A stretch of DNA of 64,000 nucleotides from Arthrobacter celericrescens (GTDB lineage Bacteria > Actinomycetota > Actinomycetes > Actinomycetales > Micrococcaceae): the NCBI RefSeq assembly GCF_003614925.1, contig NZ_QYLP01000033.1, forward strand, positions 78,623 to 142,622. The letters run 5' to 3'. The stretch's first letter is position 1, and each line of letters opens with the position of its first letter. Shown one piece after another: positions 60,718 through 64,000 of the stretch. The translations under genes and the position numbers were made by a program. The notes below the pieces were generated by a model that did not search any database, had not been told where the DNA came from, and saw only the letters and a program-made list of their open reading frames with translations.

Positions 60718-60738
60718 GGTTGACAAGAACTGTCAACC
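60718..60738. promoter_or_regulatory. Inverted repeat upstream of the subtilase gene
   Basis: GGTTGACA-AGAAC-TGTCAACC, perfect eight-base arms and a five-base centre, 85 bases before the start. It contains TTGACA and may be an operator over a -35. The centre differs from the ATTGTYRACAAT sites. Confidence 0.5.
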
Positions 60739-60822
60739 TGGGGCATTCCATGTTGGCAGCATTCCCAGTTGATTGATCCCGGCACGACCGCCCGGATCGC
60801 CTGTAGAAAGGTGCAATCACTC

Positions 60823-63800
60823 GTGAAATCAAGAGGAAAGAGCTTCGTCGGAAGCGGGGGCCTTCGAAGAGCTGCGGCACTGGCCGTGGGTGTACCGGTG
60901 TTGCTGTCGTCCATGGCGCTGGCACCGGCGCAGGCCGCCCCGGCCCAGGGAAGCAGCACCGCCGCAACGGTCAAGAAGAACCTTGATCCGCAGGCGTACA
61001 AGGACGGCCGCTACATCGTGGTGCTCGCGGAGAAGCCCGCCGCCACCTACGACGGCGGCACTCCGGGCTTCGCGGCCACCAAGCCGAAGGCCGGCAAGAA
61101 GCTGGACGTGCTCAAGCGCGAAGTCCAGAGCTACCAGGCCCACCTGCAGCAGCAGCAGCGCGAAGTGGCCGCCCAGGAGAACGTCAGCATCCAGCGTGAC
61201 TTCACCTCGGCGCTCAACGGCTTCAGCGCCAACCTCACTGCGGAGCAGGCCGTCAATCTCGCAAAGAACCCCAAGGTCCTCCTGGTTGCACCGGACACGC
61301 AGCGCGCGCCCGATTACTCCACCACCGACTTCCTGAAGCTCAGCGGCTCCGGCGGACTCTGGGACACCCGCTTCGGCGGCAAGGACAAGGCTGGTGCGGG
61401 CACCGTGGTGGGCGTCATCGACACCGGCTACACGCCGTCGAGCGCTTTCTTCACCGGTGAGCCCGTGCAGCCGCTTAGCGGCAACCCCCAGGTGGGCGTC
61501 CCGTACCGCACGGACGACGGCAAGATCGCCATGCTGAAGGCCGACGGCGACACCTTCGTGGGCGAATGCCAGACCGGCCAGGACTTTGACGGCACAGCAT
61601 GCAACTCCAAGGTCCTCAGCGCCCACTACTTCGCCGACGCCTTCCTCGAGACCGTCCCGGAAGAGCACCGCGCCCCGCAGGAGCGCATCTCCCCGGTGGA
61701 CGTGGACAGCCACGGCACCCACACCGCCAGCACCGCGGCGGGCAACTCCGACGTCGAGGCCACCGTGGACGGCCGCAGCTTCGGCATCACCAGCGGCGTG
61801 GCCCCGGCGGCCAAGCTCTCCATCTACAAGGTCTGCTGGGAAGACGACGACCCCAACACGGGCGGCTGCTACGGTTCGGCCTCAGTTGACGCGATCGACC
61901 AGGCCATCGCCGACGGCGTCGACGTCCTCAACTACTCCATCTCCGGTTCCACGGACACCACCACCGATCCGGTGTCCCTGGCCTTCCTCTCCGCAGCCTC
62001 GGCCGGCATCTTCGTCGCCGTGTCCGCGGGCAACTCCGGCCCCACCGCGAGCACCGTCAACCACGGCGCACCCTGGCTGACCACTGTGGCCGCCAGCAGC
62101 TTCTCCCAGGAACTGCAGGGCACCGTGGAATTCTCCGACGGCAGCAAGTACCGCGGAGCCAGCATCATGAACGCCGAAGTGCACGACGCCGGCGTGGTCC
62201 TCTCCGCCAACGTCGCCTCCGGCACGGGCAGGGCGGCAATCTGCGAGCCCGGTTCGCTGGATCCGGCGAAGATCGCCGGCAAGGTAGTGGTCTGCGACCG
62301 CGGCGTGGTTGACCGCGTGGCCAAGAGCGCCGAGGTCAAGCGCGGCGGCGGCGTGGGCATGATCCTCGTGAACCTCGCCAGTTCCTCCCTGGACACGGAT
62401 AAGCACTCCGTTCCCACGGTGCACGTGAACCCGCCGGCCACCGGCGAAATCAAGCAGAAGGTGGCGGCCAACCCTGCCATCACCGTCTCCCTGGTCGACC
62501 ACGACACCACCGGGCTGCCCCTCGAAGCCCAGCCGCAGATCGCCGGCTTCTCCTCGCGCGGCCCACTCGCCGCCAGCAACTCGGACCTGCTGAAGCCGGA
62601 CGTCGCCGCCCCGGGCGTTGCCGTCCTGGCCGGCGTTTCGCCGATCGGCACCGGCGGTGACACCTTCGGGTTCCTCTCCGGCACCTCGATGGCGTCCCCG
62701 CACATCGCAGGTTTCGGCGCCCTCGTCCTGGGCAAGAACCCCACGTGGTCCCCGGCCACCGTGAAGTCGGCCATGATGACCACGGCCTCGGACGTGGTCA
62801 AGGCTGACGGCAGCAAGAACACGGACGTCTTCGCCACCGGTGCCGGCCACATCAACGCGGCCCGCGTGCTGGATCCGGGCCTGGTGTACGACGCCGGGAT
62901 CGAGGACTACCTGAAGTTCATCCAGGGCACCGGCGTGGACCTGGGCATCCCGGGCCTCGGCAGCACCGCCGCGCGGAACATGAACGTTCCGTCCTTCGCA
63001 CTGGGCAACCTGGCCGGCAAGGTGGAGGTCACCCGCACCGTGACCGCGCTCACTCCGGGCCTGTACCGGGCCAGCGCGAGCGTGCCGGGCATCAACGTGA
63101 AGATCACGCCTTCGGTGCTGAGCTTCGACGCCGTCGGCCAGAAGAAGTCCTTCAAGGTCACCTTCGAGAACAAGAACGCCGCCCTGGCGAAGTTCGCCAT
63201 GGGTTCCCTGAAGTGGGAAGGCGCCGGCAAGTCGGTGGTGTCCCCGGTGGCGGTCCGTCCGCAGTCGGTGATCGCCGGCAAGGACCTCTCCTTCACCTCG
63301 GACCAGGCCAGCGGTTCCGCCGCGATCGGGATCCTCTCCGGTACGAATTCGCCGACGGCGGTCACCCTGGACGGCCTGTCCAAGGCGAATTCCTCGGCCA
63401 CCGAACTGGTGCCCGGCCCGGCAGCGTTCGAGAACAACGGCTCCAACGCGCTCGTGGACGCCGAGGTCGGCGAGGGGGCGGCGCTGGCCAAGTTCTCGGT
63501 GATCTCCTCCGACGACACCGCGGACTTCGACCTGTACGTGTTCACCCCGTCCGGTGAACTGCTGAGCGCCGCCACCGGAAGCGCCAGCGAGTCCCTCTCC
63601 ATCGAATCCCCGGAGCCAGGGACCTACACCATCCTGGTCAACCTGTTCGCGAGCACGGACAACCGGCCCACCAAGGCCAGCGTCGATGCCGCCGTCCTGG
63701 GCAGCAACGAAGGCAACGCCACGGTGACTCCGAACCCGATCCAGCTCAAGAACGGCAAGAAGGGCCAGATCACCCTGGGCTGGACCGGCCTGGAACCGGG

Positions 63801-63942
63801 TTCCTACATCGGCCGGCTGAGCTTCGCTGGGACCAGTTCCCCGACGTTCGTCACCGTGATCATCTCGGCGGGCGGCGCGGTGGCGGTCGCCCCCGAACTG
63901 GAGACGAGCGAGGCCCCGGTCCAGCAGAAGCTGCAGCACTAA
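60823..63942 (+). CDS. Secreted subtilisin-family (S8) serine protease
   Basis: A 1039-residue secreted protease. A Sec signal peptide ends near AQA (residues 36-38), followed by an inhibitor I9 propeptide (GRYIVVLAEKPAATYDGG through about residue 160). In the catalytic S8 domain Asp200 lies in VGVIDTG, His297 in DSHGTHTAS and Ser622 in GTSMASPH. A protease-associated (PA) insert (RAAICEPGSLDPAKIAGKVVVCDRG) lies between the His and Ser, as in plant-type and actinobacterial large subtilases. A fibronectin-like domain and a C-terminal pre-peptidase-like beta domain (DDTADFDLYVFTPSGELL) follow. The GTG at 60823 has AAAGGTG nine bases upstream. It should degrade extracellular protein; no anchor is visible. 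Confidence 0.93.
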   Translation: MKSRGKSFVGSGGLRRAAALAVGVPVLLSSMALAPAQAAPAQGSSTAATVKKNLDPQAYKDGRYIVVLAEKPAATYDGGTPGFAATKPKAGKKLDVLKREVQSYQAHLQQQQREVAAQENVSIQRDFTSALNGFSANLTAEQAVNLAKNPKVLLVAPDTQRAPDYSTTDFLKLSGSGGLWDTRFGGKDKAGAGTVVGVIDTGYTPSSAFFTGEPVQPLSGNPQVGVPYRTDDGKIAMLKADGDTFVGECQTGQDFDGTACNSKVLSAHYFADAFLETVPEEHRAPQERISPVDVDSHGTHTASTAAGNSDVEATVDGRSFGITSGVAPAAKLSIYKVCWEDDDPNTGGCYGSASVDAIDQAIADGVDVLNYSISGSTDTTTDPVSLAFLSAASAGIFVAVSAGNSGPTASTVNHGAPWLTTVAASSFSQELQGTVEFSDGSKYRGASIMNAEVHDAGVVLSANVASGTGRAAICEPGSLDPAKIAGKVVVCDRGVVDRVAKSAEVKRGGGVGMILVNLASSSLDTDKHSVPTVHVNPPATGEIKQKVAANPAITVSLVDHDTTGLPLEAQPQIAGFSSRGPLAASNSDLLKPDVAAPGVAVLAGVSPIGTGGDTFGFLSGTSMASPHIAGFGALVLGKNPTWSPATVKSAMMTTASDVVKADGSKNTDVFATGAGHINAARVLDPGLVYDAGIEDYLKFIQGTGVDLGIPGLGSTAARNMNVPSFALGNLAGKVEVTRTVTALTPGLYRASASVPGINVKITPSVLSFDAVGQKKSFKVTFENKNAALAKFAMGSLKWEGAGKSVVSPVAVRPQSVIAGKDLSFTSDQASGSAAIGILSGTNSPTAVTLDGLSKANSSATELVPGPAAFENNGSNALVDAEVGEGAALAKFSVISSDDTADFDLYVFTPSGELLSAATGSASESLSIESPEPGTYTILVNLFASTDNRPTKASVDAAVLGSNEGNATVTPNPIQLKNGKKGQITLGWTGLEPGSYIGRLSFAGTSSPTFVTVIISAGGAVAVAPELETSEAPVQQKLQH

Positions 63943-63977
63943 CCCAGGAAACCGCAGCACTGGACAAGAGAAGCTGC

Positions 63978-64000
63978 GGCCGGCGGAGAACCCGCCGGCC
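63978..64000 (+). terminator. Hairpin after the subtilase gene, at the window edge
   Basis: GGCCGGCGG and CCGCCGGCC, perfect nine-base arms with a five-base loop, end exactly at the window edge, so any T run is out of view. Confidence 0.65.

Noticed and set aside
61882..63960. A 692-residue open frame on the minus strand opposite the subtilase gene
   Set aside because: Codon-bias shadow; the subtilase frame has the complete catalytic triad and domain order.

Overview
The window looks like chromosomal DNA of a high-GC actinomycete, most likely the Arthrobacter/Pseudarthrobacter/Paenarthrobacter group of Micrococcaceae. The reasons are strong G/C bias at third codon positions, frequent GTG starts, many four-base stop/start overlaps, small-type PurL with separate PurS and PurQ, a class II aldolase followed by a DUF3151 gene, and many genes with no Shine-Dalgarno but a -10 box just before the start codon. 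No genus-specific marker was checked. I see no rRNA, tRNA, CRISPR array, transposase or phage gene.

Layout. 1-3416: a cut-off gluconokinase, a CPBP membrane protein, pyrE, a secreted metallophosphoesterase and a small unknown gene. 3629-21911: a large amine or amino-acid catabolic island read outwards from a regulatory centre at 12787-13204. Leftward run a polar-amino-acid ABC transporter, an FAD amine oxidase, a class III aminotransferase, a succinate-semialdehyde-type dehydrogenase and two paralogous GntR/FCD regulators, the second with a duplicated permease. Rightward run a HAD hydrolase, a second FAD amine oxidase, an aldehyde dehydrogenase, a tartrate/D-malate-type dehydrogenase, a D-2-hydroxyacid dehydrogenase, a methylmalonate-semialdehyde-type dehydrogenase and aspartase. 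Five copies of the operator ATTGTYRACAAT sit at the promoters of this island, so it appears to be one regulon. Its substrate is unknown.

21926-34546: two paralogous debranching-type glycosidases, the second at the end of a LacI-controlled sugar ABC operon; between them lie an alpha/beta hydrolase, a tyrosine phosphatase, a NagD-type phosphatase and an RNA methyltransferase. 34712-38919: a glutamine-synthetase-like ligase coupled to an amidohydrolase (the two halves of a FluG arrangement), then fba and DUF3151. 39189-46746: secreted M14 carboxypeptidase, gluconate locus (gntR, gntK, gntP), TfoX-like gene, NCS1 permease, purA.

46836-56355: two palindrome-bounded single-gene modules of almost the same size (about 1.13 and 1.12 kb). 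Each carries a paralogous DUF559-type nuclease-like gene, with a perfect DnaA-box sequence about 46-48 bases before its start. Between them lie an ECF sigma/anti-sigma-like pair, housekeeping-type small genes and an NgcEFG-like amino-sugar transporter. 56362-64000: purSQL, two small genes and a large secreted subtilase. The palindrome-bounded modules and the operator-defined amine island are the two strongest candidates for undescribed biology.
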